From: Pseudotabrizicola formosa
GTDB lineage: Bacteria; Pseudomonadota; Alphaproteobacteria; Rhodobacterales; Rhodobacteraceae
Assembly (NCBI RefSeq): GCF_002900965.1
Contig: NZ_PJOM01000004.1
Span: 62,001-126,000 of the forward strand
DNA: 64,000 nt
Reading direction: 5' to 3'
Under the pieces are notes generated by a model, which saw only the letters and a list, made by a program, of their open reading frames with translations, had not been told where the DNA came from and ran no database searches. The position numbers and the translations under genes were made by a program. This document shows, one piece after another, positions 52,063 through 61,334 of this stretch (its first letter is position 1; each line of letters begins with the position of its first letter).

Positions 52063-52623
52063 ATGGCAGACGAAAAATTCCCGGGCTGGCACGGCACCAC
52101 CATCCTTGCGGTGCGGCGGGGCGGTGAGGTTGTGGTGGCGGGCGATGGGCAGGTCAGCCTTGGCCAGACGGTCATCAAGGGATCGGCGCGCAAGGTGCGC
52201 CGCCTGTCGCCCGGCGGGCATGACGTGGTCTGCGGCTTTGCCGGATCGACCGCCGATGCCTTCACCCTGCTGGAACGGTTGGAAAAAAAACTCGAGGCCG
52301 CCCCCGGCCAGCTCGCCCGCGCCTGTGTCGATCTGGCCAAGGACTGGCGCATGGACAAATACCTGCGCAACCTTGAGGCCATGCTGATCGTGACCGACGG
52401 GCGGGAGCTTTATGTGATCACGGGTGCCGGCGATGTGCTGGAACCCGAACACGATGTCGCCGCCATCGGATCGGGCGGCAACTTTGCTCTGGCCGCCGCG
52501 CGCGGGTTGATGGAAACCGACCTAACCGCCGAGGATGTGGCCCGGAAGGCGATGGCGATTGCCGCCAGCATCTGTGTCTATACAAATGGCAATCTGACGG
52601 TGGAAACCATCAAGGCCGTCTGA
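52063..52623 (+). CDS. hslV: ATP-dependent protease subunit HslV (ClpQ)
   Basis: 186 aa proteasome-like Thr protease. [30 protein letters not shown] holds the catalytic Thr; residues 1-11 should be removed so that Thr12 is the N-terminus. [19 protein letters not shown] and [16 protein letters not shown] complete the family pattern. Its partner HslU is 1.76 kb downstream, separated by a toxin-antitoxin pair and a membrane-protein gene. The stop overlaps the antisense brnA end by 14 bases. Confidence 0.97.
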   Translation: MADEKFPGWHGTTILAVRRGGEVVVAGDGQVSLGQTVIKGSARKVRRLSPGGHDVVCGFAGSTADAFTLLERLEKKLEAAPGQLARACVDLAKDWRMDKYLRNLEAMLIVTDGRELYVITGAGDVLEPEHDVAAIGSGGNFALAAARGLMETDLTAEDVARKAMAIAASICVYTNGNLTVETIKAV

Positions 52624-52897
52624 CTTTTTGCGCCTGAACATAGGCCCGCAGGACAGCGTTCATGCGGGTCTGATAGCCTTTGCCGTTGGACTTAAAGAAT
52701 TCCAGAATGTCGGCATCCAGTCGGAGCGACACCATCTGCTTGTTTGCAGGCTCGACCAGAACGGCTTTATCCCAATCGACGGGGAATTCTTCGGGGCCAT
52801 CATAGTCCCCCGCCTTCCTGAGGTGATCCCAATCGGTTTCACCCTTCCTCGCCCGAAGTTCGGCGAGCGACATACGCTTCAAATTGCTCACGCTCAT
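52610..52897 (-). CDS. brnA: BrnA family antitoxin
   Basis: 95 aa. The C-terminal ribbon-helix-helix ([39 protein letters not shown]) is the DNA-binding and dimerisation domain of BrnA; the N-terminal half wraps the toxin. The order toxin then antitoxin, with overlapping frames, matches brnTA modules. The start at 52897 has AAGGG upstream and gives a 59-base overlap with brnT; ATG 52873 is an alternative with a weaker site. Represses its own operon with BrnT and neutralises the RNase. Confidence 0.92.
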   Translation of the reverse strand: MSVSNLKRMSLAELRARKGETDWDHLRKAGDYDGPEEFPVDWDKAVLVEPANKQMVSLRLDADILEFFKSNGKGYQTRMNAVLRAYVQAQKVRRP

Positions 52898-53126
52898 GCT
52901 TTCGTGCCCTTCTTGCCGTGATGATGCGAATTGAATCGCCTCGTCTGGTGTGGATCACAGCCAGAAAGACGCCATGGAACTGACCAACCGCGATCCTGCG
53001 ATCCTCGATCTCGCTGCGGGCCATGAGAAGCAGATGCTCTTGCAGAAAGATTTCTGCGGCGTCGATGAAGTCTATGCTGTGCTTCTCAAGCGTAGCCAGA
53101 CGTTTGGTTTCGTCCCATTCGAACAT
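52839..53126 (-). CDS. brnT: BrnT family ribonuclease toxin
   Basis: 95 aa. The start FEWDETKRLATLEKHSIDFIDAAEIF and the C-terminal [16 protein letters not shown] (basic active-site stretch) are typical of BrnT, a RelE-fold RNase that stops growth when free. First gene of the module. Upstream DNA is AT-richer than the surroundings, which fits acquisition by transfer; full-length and without visible lesions, so likely functional. Confidence 0.93.
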   Translation of the reverse strand: MFEWDETKRLATLEKHSIDFIDAAEIFLQEHLLLMARSEIEDRRIAVGQFHGVFLAVIHTRRGDSIRIITARRARKHEREQFEAYVARRTSGEEG

Positions 53127-53132
53127 CTCAGA

Positions 53133-53162
53133 GGTTCATTATGATCATTAGTAATGGTTCAT
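53133..53162 (-). promoter_or_regulatory. Candidate brnTA operator/promoter region
   Basis: GGTTCAT occurs twice (53133-53139 and 53156-53162) around the palindrome ATGATCAT (53141-53148), just upstream of the brnT start. A -10-like CATAAT reads on the minus strand in the same place. BrnA-type repressors bind repeats at this position; binding is inferred. Confidence 0.4.
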
Positions 53163-53334
53163 AAGTTCACCTCACGATCTGGATTGATCATCACATGAGA
53201 AGAAGCGCTCTGAACCCACTTCTTCACAAAATACGCCTTATCAATGTAATTACAAAATGTCAATACAAAATCCCCGCCCTTGGAACGCCTGACCAGAATG
53301 GCTATCTGTTCGGCATGAATGAACGGAAGCACCC

Positions 53335-54390
53335 ATGATCGACCCACAAGACCTTCGCGCCGCCGTGCAGCGCGGGCTGATCACCGAGGCGCAGGCGGCG
53401 GGGCTTACGGCGATCGCCGAGGCGCGGCGGCAAGCGGTGGCGGGGGTGGCGTCCGGGGAAGAGCCGTTTGTGCTGTTCAAGGGCTTCAACGAGATCTTCA
53501 TCGTCATTGGCCTGACCATCCTGTTTACCGGCTGGGTCGGCATTTCTGCAGCCCTTGGGGCCGAGGTGTTCAATCCCGGCGGGTTCGACACTATTCTGGT
53601 GGCACTGGTAACGCTGGCCGGGCTCGCCGTGGTGCAGCGATATTTCACTCTGACCCGCCGGATGATTGCGCCATCAATAACGCTTGCCGTGATGTCGGCG
53701 CTGACAGCCTGGGTTCTGGGTGCGGCTTTGGCGGATGGGGTCGGGCTGCGCGGGCTGATGGGATCAGCAGCAGCCTCTGCCGTGGTCGCCGGGTTAATGT
53801 TGCTGCATTATCAGCGCTTTCGGGTGCCGTTTGATGCGGCCATCATTGCCACGGCGGTGTTTTCGACCGTCTGGTCGTTGCTGGCCATTGGCGGGATCTT
53901 GCCAGAAGATGGCATGGGCCTGCTGCATCTGTCCGGCACAGGGCCCTTATCCATCCTGTCGCTGATCTTCGGGCTGCTGACATTCGCGCTGGCCATGCGG
54001 TTCGACATGGCCGACCCGCTGCGCGTATCGACCCGAAGCACCACCGGCTTCTGGCTGCATGTTGTGGCGGCCCCAGCGATCGTCAATACCGTGGCGGTAT
54101 TCCTGCTGGCGGGCGGGCAGGGGGGCAAGCTGCTGCTGCTGACCTTCCTGATCGCAATCGCCTTGGTCGCACTGGCCATCGACCGTCGGTCTTTCCTCGT
54201 GTCAGGCGCGGGCTATGCGGTCTGGCTGATCTTCGAGCTGTTTGACGGGTCGGCCATGGTGATCCTGTTCCTTGGCTTCGCCCTCGTCTTCCTTGGCGCG
54301 CAATGGGACCGTCTGCGGTCGGCCCTGATGCGGGCTCTGCCGGCGTTTCCCGGCAAAACCAACCTTCCCCCTTATGGGAGCATCCTATGA
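53335..54390 (+). CDS. Polytopic membrane protein (DUF2157-like)
   Basis: 351 aa. The N-terminal soluble stretch [30 protein letters not shown] (about residues 3-32) and then about nine or ten transmembrane helices recall DUF2157-type proteins; the match is by pattern only. The stop overlaps hslU (ATGA), so the two are translationally coupled. CGGAAG lies upstream of the ATG. No catalytic motif is seen. Confidence 0.8.
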   Translation: MIDPQDLRAAVQRGLITEAQAAGLTAIAEARRQAVAGVASGEEPFVLFKGFNEIFIVIGLTILFTGWVGISAALGAEVFNPGGFDTILVALVTLAGLAVVQRYFTLTRRMIAPSITLAVMSALTAWVLGAALADGVGLRGLMGSAAASAVVAGLMLLHYQRFRVPFDAAIIATAVFSTVWSLLAIGGILPEDGMGLLHLSGTGPLSILSLIFGLLTFALAMRFDMADPLRVSTRSTTGFWLHVVAAPAIVNTVAVFLLAGGQGGKLLLLTFLIAIALVALAIDRRSFLVSGAGYAVWLIFELFDGSAMVILFLGFALVFLGAQWDRLRSALMRALPAFPGKTNLPPYGSIL

Positions 54391-55682
54391 CTGACCTGAC
54401 TCCCCGCGAAATCGTGTCCGAGCTGGACCGCTTCATCATCGGCCAGAATGACGCCAAACGCGCCGTGGCCGTGGCCCTGCGCAACCGCTGGCGCCGCAAG
54501 CTGCTGGCCGATGACCTGCGCAATGAGGTCTATCCGAAGAACATCCTGATGATCGGGCCAACGGGTGTGGGCAAGACCGAGATTTCGCGCCGATTGGCGA
54601 AACTGGCGCGCGCGCCCTTCCTCAAGGTCGAGGCGACCAAGTTCACCGAGGTGGGCTATGTCGGCCGCGATGTCGACAGCATCATCCGCGATCTGGTCGA
54701 TGCCGCGATGATCGACACGCGCGAACGGATGCGCGAGGATGTGAAAGCCCGCGCTCAGGCGGCGGCGGAAGAGCGGGTGATCGAGGCCCTGGCCGGAAAA
54801 GACGCCCGCGAGCAGACCCGTGAGATGTTTCGCGGCAAGCTGCGCCGGGGCGAGCTGGACGCCACGGTGATCGAACTGGAGATCGCCGACACCTCGAGCC
54901 CGCTGCCCATGATGGGTGGGCCGGGGATGGAGCAGCAGATGCAGGGGTTGCAGGATCTGTTCAAGGCCTTCGGCACCCGCACCCTGCGCAAAAAGGTTAC
55001 CGTGGCTGACAGCTATGATCTGCTGATCGGGCAAGAGGCTGACAAGCTGCTGGATGATGAAGCGGTGAAGACCGCCGCGCTGACAGCGGTACAGGAAAAT
55101 GGCATCGTCTTTCTGGATGAGATCGACAAGATCTGCGCCCGCAGCGATGCGCGCGGCGGCGATGTGTCGCGCGAAGGCGTGCAGCGCGACCTGTTGCCGC
55201 TGATCGAAGGCACGACGGTGTCCACCAAATACGGGCCGGTGAAGACCGACCATATCCTGTTCATCGCCAGCGGTGCCTTCCATATCGCCAAACCATCGGA
55301 CCTTTTGCCCGAATTGCAGGGCCGACTGCCGATCCGCGTTGAGTTGCGCCCGCTGACCGAAGCCGATTTCGTGCGCATCCTGACCGAGACGGAAAACGCG
55401 TTGACCTTGCAATATTCGGCGCTGATGGCAACCGAACAGGTCACCGTAACCTTCACAAGCGATGGCATTGCAGCCTTGGCCCGCATCGCCGCCGATGTGA
55501 ACCAATCGGTTGAAAACATCGGGGCGCGGCGGCTGTACACCATTCTGGAACGGGTGTTCGAAGAGTTGAGTTTCTCTGCCCCCGACCGGTCGGGAGAGGC
55601 TGTCAGCATTGATGCCGATTTCGTCGAAGCCAATGTCGGGGCGTTGGCACGATCTGCCGACCTGTCGCGCTACGTGCTGTAG
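54387..55682 (+). CDS. hslU: ATP-dependent protease ATPase subunit HslU (ClpY)
   Basis: 431 aa AAA+ unfoldase that feeds Hsl[35 protein letters not shown] at the N-terminus, Walker [16 protein letters not shown], Walker [12 protein letters not shown], sensor-like [27 protein letters not shown] and the C-terminal LSRYVL tail that docks in HslV. The ATG at 54387 has GGGAG upstream. It converges on the smr gene with 2 bases between. Confidence 0.97.
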   Translation: MTDLTPREIVSELDRFIIGQNDAKRAVAVALRNRWRRKLLADDLRNEVYPKNILMIGPTGVGKTEISRRLAKLARAPFLKVEATKFTEVGYVGRDVDSIIRDLVDAAMIDTRERMREDVKARAQAAAEERVIEALAGKDAREQTREMFRGKLRRGELDATVIELEIADTSSPLPMMGGPGMEQQMQGLQDLFKAFGTRTLRKKVTVADSYDLLIGQEADKLLDDEAVKTAALTAVQENGIVFLDEIDKICARSDARGGDVSREGVQRDLLPLIEGTTVSTKYGPVKTDHILFIASGAFHIAKPSDLLPELQGRLPIRVELRPLTEADFVRILTETENALTLQYSALMATEQVTVTFTSDGIAALARIAADVNQSVENIGARRLYTILERVFEELSFSAPDRSGEAVSIDADFVEANVGALARSADLSRYVL

Positions 55683-55684
55683 CG

Positions 55685-56284
55685 CTACTTCGCGCGCCGC
55701 AGATAGACGTAATAGGCTCCTGATCCACCGTGTTTTGCGTGGGATTCAGCGACTTGCAGCACCAAGCCCCCGATGGGCGGCAGGCGCAGCCACTGCGGCA
55801 CCTGATGCCGCAGTGCCCCGATTCGTGACGGGATCGGGCCGTGATCGGGCTTTGCCTTGCCCTTGCCGGTGATGACCAGAACCAGCCGAAACCCCTGCGC
55901 ATGTGTGTTCAGGATAAAGCGGATCAGTTCCGGATGCGCCTCGGCCAGCGTCAGCCCGTGCAGGTCGATGCGCGCTTCGGGGGCGAGCTTGCCGCGTGTC
56001 ATCCGGCCATAGGCCTTGGCATCCATCTGCACCGCCGTGTCGGGCACGGCCTTGGCCGGGATCAGCCCTGGCTTGCGCGGCGTTACCCCGGCGACCCTTT
56101 CGCCCAAGCGGAACGGGGCAATTGGCGCGCGTGGCGTTTCCTCTGGCGCAAAGGGCTTTGCCAGCTCGGTCGTGTCTTCCGGATGCAGGATCTGTGCCCC
56201 GTTGGAATGCATGGCCCGGGCGGTGCGGGCGACCGCCTGCCACAGCTCTGATTCATCCGGTCGAAGGGTGCGACGCCGTGCCAT
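55685..56284 (-). CDS. Smr/MutS2-type domain protein
   Basis: 199 aa. A basic N-terminal region and a C-terminal Smr domain with IDLHGLTLAEAHPELIRFI and VLVITGKGK (GKG loop). Smr domains nick or bind nucleic acids; the free-standing family is uncharacterised here. It lies 3 bases after mltA, same strand, so cotranscription is likely. Confidence 0.92.
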   Translation of the reverse strand: MARRRTLRPDESELWQAVARTARAMHSNGAQILHPEDTTELAKPFAPEETPRAPIAPFRLGERVAGVTPRKPGLIPAKAVPDTAVQMDAKAYGRMTRGKLAPEARIDLHGLTLAEAHPELIRFILNTHAQGFRLVLVITGKGKAKPDHGPIPSRIGALRHQVPQWLRLPPIGGLVLQVAESHAKHGGSGAYYVYLRRAK

Positions 56285-56287
56285 CGA

Positions 56288-57316
56288 TCATCCGCCCGAC
56301 AAAAGCGCATAGGCGCGCTCTATGGGCAAAAGCTGGATCATTCGGCCGCCATCCTTGATCTTGCCTGCGGTTTCCCCGGCCGAAAATCCGGTGCCAAAGA
56401 AGATATCCGCCCGCTGCGCACCCTTTATGGCACCGCCGGTGTCCTGCGCGATCATCAGGCGGCGCATCGGCTCACGTCCGTCCGTCTCGATCCAGACCGG
56501 GGCGCCCAGAGGCACAAAGGCCGGATCAACCGCCACCGAGCGCAGATCGGCAATCGGTCGCCCCATGGCCCCGATCGGGCCGCTTTCCGGTGGCAGGTCT
56601 TCCAGCTTGCGGAAAAACACGAAAGACGGGTTAGAATTCAGCAAGGCGCGCCCCGGCGCGGGGTTGGCACGGACCCAGGCCTTGATATCCTGCGCCGATA
56701 CATCCGCCATTGACGCGCCCTGGCGGATCAGCTCCTGCCCGATGGACCGGTAGGGATGCCCGTTCTTGGCCGCATAGCCCAACCGCAGCACGCGCCCGTC
56801 TGGCAGAACAATGCGGCCAGACCCCTGGACCTGCAGGAAATACACCTCGACCGGATCATCCAGCCAGACCAGTTCCAGCCCACGCCCGCGCAGGGCACCC
56901 GCGTCGATGGCCGCGCGCGGATGGAAGGGCTGGCCATCCATCAGCTCTGGTGGTTTGCGATAGAGCGGATAGGCAAAGCGCGGCGTCCGCGTCAGCGACC
57001 CTTTGAGTTCCGGCTCATAATAGCCGGTGAACAGGGCAGGCGGATCCCCCACGATGACCGGGCGGAACAACAGTTCAAAAAACTGCCGGGCGGCCTCGGG
57101 GGTGTCGGCGGCCTTTGCGGCCAGATTGCAGACCGGTGCCCACTCCGGATCGCGCATCAGGCCGCATGTACCGCGAAACACCTCCAGCGCGGCCTGATGG
57201 TCATCCTCGGCCCAGCCGTCCAGTGCGGCAAAGTCCAGAACCTGCGCGGGGGTTGCCGGGGCGGCCATCAGGCTGGCCCCGACCAGAACGGCGCGCATTG
57301 CATTCCGGACACCCAC
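56288..57316 (-). CDS. mltA: Membrane-bound lytic murein transglycosylase A (MltA)
   Basis: 342 aa exported enzyme with signal peptide (about residues 5-24, no lipobox seen). The MltA domain (FTGYYEPELKGSLTRTPRFAYPLYRKP) and C-terminal 3D domain (IAQDTGGAIKGAQRADIFFGTG, with three Asp) are clear. It cleaves peptidoglycan glycan strands to 1,6-anhydro-MurNAc. Starts with GTG at 57316, AAGG upstream; ATG 57298 is possible. It is 9 bases downstream of timA. Confidence 0.94.
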   Translation of the reverse strand: MGVRNAMRAVLVGASLMAAPATPAQVLDFAALDGWAEDDHQAALEVFRGTCGLMRDPEWAPVCNLAAKAADTPEAARQFFELLFRPVIVGDPPALFTGYYEPELKGSLTRTPRFAYPLYRKPPELMDGQPFHPRAAIDAGALRGRGLELVWLDDPVEVYFLQVQGSGRIVLPDGRVLRLGYAAKNGHPYRSIGQELIRQGASMADVSAQDIKAWVRANPAPGRALLNSNPSFVFFRKLEDLPPESGPIGAMGRPIADLRSVAVDPAFVPLGAPVWIETDGREPMRRLMIAQDTGGAIKGAQRADIFFGTGFSAGETAGKIKDGGRMIQLLPIERAYALLSGG

Positions 57317-57325
57317 ATCAGCGCC

Positions 57326-57985
57326 TTAGTCGCCGGTGGCGACAAGCTGCCAGTTCGGATCAGACGACCCCATCACCCGGGCGTAGGTCCAGATATCGCG
57401 CTGCCGCTTGATCGTCTTGGCATCGCCCTCGACAATTTCCCCAGCCTTGTTGCGGATGACGGTCGTCAATTCGCCGACATAGCGCACCGAGACTTCGGCA
57501 CGCCGGGTCTCGCGGTCAAAGGTGGCATTGTGCAGGGCAAGCTCGCGCAGCCCAACGAAATTGGCCTCAACCGTCAGCCCCTCGGCCTCGCGTGCATTGA
57601 TGGCCTGTGCGAAGGCGGCCTCGATCTCATCATCCAGAAAGGGGCGGATCTGGTCCAGCTCGCCACGCTCGAAGGCCATAAGGATCATCTCATAGGCACC
57701 GCGCGCACCTTGCAGAAAGGTGTTCACCGAAAACTCCGGCTCCGCCAGTTTCATGGCAGCCAGGGCCTTGGCCGCATCCGACCCATCGGCCACATGATCG
57801 CTGATGTCGCGGTCCGGCCCGCCCTCGATCACTTCAAAATCACGCTTGACACGCGGGCGCACCTCTTCCAGCGGAACCGGCGGCTTTTCAAACCCATCGC
57901 GGGTGCCCAGAACGGCTCGCAGCTTCAGGATCAGGAAAATTGCAATCCCGGCAAGCACCAGAAGCTGGATCAGGGAAGAGTTCAT
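57326..57985 (-). CDS. Tim44/TimA family inner membrane adaptor
   Basis: 219 aa. N-terminal membrane helix (SSLIQLLVLAGIAIFLILKL, about residues 3-22), a charged linker and a Tim44-like domain (about 90-215). Homologous to the mitochondrial import-motor component Tim44; bacterial TimA probably tethers partners to the inner membrane. First gene of a timA-mltA-smr operon divergent from fxsA. Confidence 0.9.
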   Translation of the reverse strand: MNSSLIQLLVLAGIAIFLILKLRAVLGTRDGFEKPPVPLEEVRPRVKRDFEVIEGGPDRDISDHVADGSDAAKALAAMKLAEPEFSVNTFLQGARGAYEMILMAFERGELDQIRPFLDDEIEAAFAQAINAREAEGLTVEANFVGLRELALHNATFDRETRRAEVSVRYVGELTTVIRNKAGEIVEGDAKTIKRQRDIWTYARVMGSSDPNWQLVATGD

Positions 57986-58120
57986 TCAAAACCTCGATCA
58001 GGCGCCGTGAAAGACCGGCAGCATTGGGGTTGGTAAGTTGGACAGTCGGTCCTTATGTAGGGCTGGTAACGGGCGGTGTCTACGCCACCCGGCCCGCAAA
58101 TGCCGATGAAGGAGGCCAAG

Positions 58121-58591
58121 ATGTGGCTTTTTGCCCTGTTCCTGCTGGTTCCGATGATCGAGATCGCTCTTTTCATCACCGTGGGCGGCTGGCTGACCCT
58201 GTGGCCGACGCTTGGCCTGGTGCTTCTGACCGGGGTGATCGGCACCGTTCTGATGCGCTGGCAGGGGCTCAAGGTTCTGGCAGAGCTGCGGGGCGATCTG
58301 GGCCAGTTGAAGAATCCGCTCTCTCCGCTGGCACATGGGGCGTTGATCGTTCTGGCGGGGCTCCTGCTGCTGACCCCGGGGTTTTTCACCGATAGCATCG
58401 GATTTTTGCTGATGGCCCCACGCGTCCGGGAGTTTGTGATCGCCTTTGTCGGCGCGCGGGTAAAGATACAGAGCTTTGGCACGTCAGCTTCTGCGCCACG
58501 CTCCGATGGTCCGATTGTCCTCGACGGAGAGTTCTTTGAGGTGAATGAAAACCAGCCGCCAAAGCCGCCCTCTGGCTGGACCCGGCATTGA
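58121..58591 (+). CDS. fxsA: FxsA family membrane protein
   Basis: 156 aa. Starts MWLFALFLLVPMIEIALFITVGGWLTLWPT, with the PMIEIALF motif of FxsA, then two more hydrophobic segments and a soluble acidic tail. AAGGAGG lies five bases before ATG 58121; other in-frame ATGs upstream lack such a site. In E. coli FxsA (suppressor of F exclusion) helps the cell tolerate phage T7 with F plasmid; function here is unknown. Confidence 0.92.
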   Translation: MWLFALFLLVPMIEIALFITVGGWLTLWPTLGLVLLTGVIGTVLMRWQGLKVLAELRGDLGQLKNPLSPLAHGALIVLAGLLLLTPGFFTDSIGFLLMAPRVREFVIAFVGARVKIQSFGTSASAPRSDGPIVLDGEFFEVNENQPPKPPSGWTRH

Positions 58592-58651
58592 GAACGGGCC
58601 AATGACCTGATAGGAGCATATCCGAACCGTTTCTCAGGGAGAAAACACACG

Positions 58652-59161
58652 ATGGCCGAGGAAAATGGCGCAGCCGCGCAACCACAGGCACAACCGCAGA
58701 TCAAGATGCAGGTGCTGGCGCAATTCATCCGTGACATGTCATTTGAAAATGCGGTGGCACAGAAGGGCCTGAACGGCGGCGAAGTGCAGCCAGACATTCA
58801 GGTTGCCGTCAGCCTTGATGCCCGCAAGCGCACCCAAGACCACCAGTTCGAGGTGATCCAGAAGTTCCGCGTGACCTCGAAGAACAAGACCAATGCCGAA
58901 ACACTGTTCCTGCTGGAGGTGGATTACGGCGGTGTGTTCCATATCGAAGGCGTGCCGGACGAACAGATCCACCCGTTTCTGATGATCGAATGTCCGCGCC
59001 TTTTGTTCCCGTTCATCCGCCGCATCATCAGCGATGTGACCCGGGATGGCGGTTTCCCCCCGCTGAACATCGACACGGTCGATTATCTCTCGCTGTACCG
59101 GCAAGAGCTGGCACGCCGGGCGCAGGCCACCGCTGCCGCCCCACAGGGCCAGCCGAACTGA
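58652..59161 (+). CDS. secB: Protein-export chaperone SecB
   Basis: 169 aa tetrameric chaperone that keeps preproteins unfolded for SecA. QFIRDMSFENA, VIQKFRVTSKNKTNAETLFLLEVDYGGVF and MIECPRLLFPFIRRIISDVTRDGGFPPL are diagnostic. GGGAG ribosome binding site and a terminator right after the gene indicate a mono- or bicistronic unit with fxsA. Confidence 0.97.
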   Translation: MAEENGAAAQPQAQPQIKMQVLAQFIRDMSFENAVAQKGLNGGEVQPDIQVAVSLDARKRTQDHQFEVIQKFRVTSKNKTNAETLFLLEVDYGGVFHIEGVPDEQIHPFLMIECPRLLFPFIRRIISDVTRDGGFPPLNIDTVDYLSLYRQELARRAQATAAAPQGQPN

Positions 59162-59184
59162 TCCACCCCCGGCACCGCACCAGG

Positions 59185-59210
59185 GCCGGCCCTGAGTGGC
59201 CGGCTTTCTT
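59185..59210 (+). terminator. Rho-independent terminator of secB
   Basis: GCCGGCC (59185-59191) pairs with GGCCGGC (59198-59204), 6-base loop, followed by TTTCTT. It lies in the 52-base gap between convergent secB and dnaQ. Confidence 0.85.
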
Positions 59211-59213
59211 CTG

Positions 59214-59915
59214 TCAGCCGCGTTTCAGCCAGAGCGCGGCCTCGCCCATCTTGGCCACAAAGGCGGCATGCGCCGCCGCTTCCGCCTCGCTCAGGCGGGG
59301 GGGCAGGGCAACGGGGCGGGGACGGGGGCGCCAATCGGCTTGCAGGCCCGACGCATCCGCTTGCCGGGTCTTGTCGACACCGGTGGCCAGTGCAAAATCC
59401 GGTTGCCGGCCACCGACCAGTTCCAGATAGACCTCTGCCAGAATCTCGGAATCGAGCAGGGCCCCATGCTTTTCCCGCGCCGAATTGTCGACGCCAAACC
59501 GGCGACACAGCGCATCAAGCGACGCGGGCGACCCCGGAAACCTGCGCCGCGCAATCAGCAGCGTATCGGTGGCGCGGCTGTTGGGAAGGGTCGGCAAGCC
59601 TGCGCGCTGCAGCTCGAAATTCAGGAATTTCATGTCGAAGGCGGCGTTGTGGATGACAAGCTGCGCCTCACCGACAAAATCCAGAAAGGCCTGCCCGATC
59701 GCCGCGAACAGGGGCTTATCCTTCAGAAAGTCATCGCCAAGGCCATGAACCTCGAACGCCTCTTTCGGCATGGGGCGTTCAGGGTTGATGTATTGGTGAT
59801 AGGTTTTGCCGGTCGGCAGGTGGTTGAACAGCTCTACCGCGCCGATTTCCACGATGCGGTGACCCTCTGACGGTTCAAAGCCGGTGGTTTCGGTGTCGAG
59901 GACGATTTCACGCAT
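59214..59915 (-). CDS. dnaQ: DNA polymerase III epsilon subunit DnaQ
   Basis: 233 aa 3'-5' proofreading exonuclease. ExoI motif VLDTETTGF (Asp7 and Glu9), ExoII HNAAFDMKFL and ExoIII HGALLDSEILAEVY with His and Asp. The C-terminal part binds the alpha subunit. Overlaps coaE by 8 bases; last gene of maf-aroE-coaE-dnaQ, an operon found next to oriC in alphaproteobacteria. Confidence 0.96.
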   Translation of the reverse strand: MREIVLDTETTGFEPSEGHRIVEIGAVELFNHLPTGKTYHQYINPERPMPKEAFEVHGLGDDFLKDKPLFAAIGQAFLDFVGEAQLVIHNAAFDMKFLNFELQRAGLPTLPNSRATDTLLIARRRFPGSPASLDALCRRFGVDNSAREKHGALLDSEILAEVYLELVGGRQPDFALATGVDKTRQADASGLQADWRPRPRPVALPPRLSEAEAAAHAAFVAKMGEAALWLKRG

Positions 59916-60498
59916 GGCTGCCTCGCAAATGGCCGATCAGGGCCTGCACATAGGCCCGGGTCTGGTCGATGGTCAGGGTTTCAACGATATGGGTGGCCCG
60001 GGCCCGCTTTTCCGCATCCGGCATCTGCCGGGACAAAAGCAAGGCAAACTGCGCCTCGGTCATGCCCGGTCGCGCCAGAACACGCTGGCGCTGCAAGGAT
60101 TTCGGCGCGGTGACCAGCAAGGTTGCGTCCATCTGCGCCTCAGTGACTTTTTCAAACAGCAGGGGAATGTCGAAAACGACGATGCCGGTGCTGCGCTGCG
60201 CCGCAAACGCCTCACGATCTGCGGCGACAAGCGGATGCACGATCGCTTCCAGCCGGGGCAAGGCAGCGGGGTCGGACGCGATCCAGGCCTTCAAGGCGGT
60301 GCGGTCAATCTGGCCATCCTGCAACGCGGCAGGGCACAGATCCGCCACAGGCCGGACCGCTGCCCCGCCTGCAGCATAAAGCCGGTGCACGGCGGCATCA
60401 GCGTCCCACACCGGAACACCTTCGGCGGCAAACAGGCCCGCTGTTGTGGATTTGCCCATGCCGATGGAGCCGGTCAACCCGAGCCGGAACACGCTCAT
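59908..60498 (-). CDS. coaE: Dephospho-CoA kinase CoaE
   Basis: 196 aa P-loop kinase completing CoA synthesis. GLTGSIGMGKSTTAGLFAAEGVPVWDADAAVHRLY carries the Walker A and substrate-binding Asp. IVFDIPLLFEK completes the family pattern. Overlaps aroE by 4 and dnaQ by 8 bases. Confidence 0.96.
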   Translation of the reverse strand: MSVFRLGLTGSIGMGKSTTAGLFAAEGVPVWDADAAVHRLYAAGGAAVRPVADLCPAALQDGQIDRTALKAWIASDPAALPRLEAIVHPLVAADREAFAAQRSTGIVVFDIPLLFEKVTEAQMDATLLVTAPKSLQRQRVLARPGMTEAQFALLLSRQMPDAEKRARATHIVETLTIDQTRAYVQALIGHLRGSHA

Positions 60499-61334
60499 GC
60501 CGACAAGACGGCCTGACGGGTCGCGTCATCCACCTCGGGTCGATGCCCGAACCAGCGCTCAAACCCCGGTGCCGCCTGGTGCAGCAACATGCCCAGCCCG
60601 TCCACGACGGTGCATCCTCTTGCCTGCGCATCGAGCAGGAACTGGGTCATCAACGGCGTATAGACCAGATCTGTCACCACGGCGTCCTGACGCAACCCAT
60701 CCAGCGGCACCCGGAAATCGGATTTTCCGGTCATCCCGAGCGCGGTGGTGTTGATCACGGTGGTCGCGCCGTCCAGCATATTGGCGGCCTGAATCCAGTC
60801 ACCGACCACAAGCTTTGCGCCGAAATCGGACCGCAGCGCCTCGGCCCGCACCCGGGTGCGGTTGGTGATGCGGATTTCCGGGACGCCAACCTCTATCAGG
60901 GCCGCCACCACGGCCCGGGCCGCCCCGCCCGCCCCAAAGACCACGGCAGGCCCGTCCGCTGGCCGCCAGTGCGGCGCGTTTTGCCGCAAATTGGCGATAA
61001 ATCCCGAGCCATCGGTATTATCTGCCTGGATCCTGCCATCCTTTCGGAAAATCAGCGTATTCGCCGCCCCGATCAGGGCCGCACGGTCCGTGATCACATC
61101 GGCAATCTGCAGGATCGCCTCTTTGTGCGGGATGGTGATATTGACCCCGACAAAGCCCATCTTCGGCAAGGCCTGCAACATCTGAGCCAGATCAGTGGGG
61201 GCGATATCGAGCGGGATATAGTGGCCGCGGATCCCGTAGCGCTTCAACCAATAGCCATGCAATGCGGGCGAGCGGCTATGCGCGATAGGATATCCGATAA
61301 CGCCGGCAAGCGGGATGCGGGGATGATCTGTCAT
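60495..61334 (-). CDS. aroE: Shikimate dehydrogenase AroE
   Basis: 279 aa NADPH enzyme of aromatic amino acid synthesis. GYPIAHSRSPALHGYW (substrate Ser residues), VNITIPHKEAIL (catalytic Lys), ADNTDGSGF (Asp) and VVFGAGGAARAVVAAL (NADP loop). Overlaps maf and coaE by 4 bases each, so expression is coupled. Confidence 0.97.
   Translation of the reverse strand: MTDHPRIPLAGVIGYPIAHSRSPALHGYWLKRYGIRGHYIPLDIAPTDLAQMLQALPKMGFVGVNITIPHKEAILQIADVITDRAALIGAANTLIFRKDGRIQADNTDGSGFIANLRQNAPHWRPADGPAVVFGAGGAARAVVAALIEVGVPEIRITNRTRVRAEALRSDFGAKLVVGDWIQAANMLDGATTVINTTALGMTGKSDFRVPLDGLRQDAVVTDLVYTPLMTQFLLDAQARGCTVVDGLGMLLHQAAPGFERWFGHRPEVDDATRQAVLSA

Noticed and set aside
53159-53347. 62-codon minus-strand frame upstream of brnT
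   Set aside because: It covers the start of the plus-strand membrane-protein gene and its ribosome binding site; the translation is not family-like.
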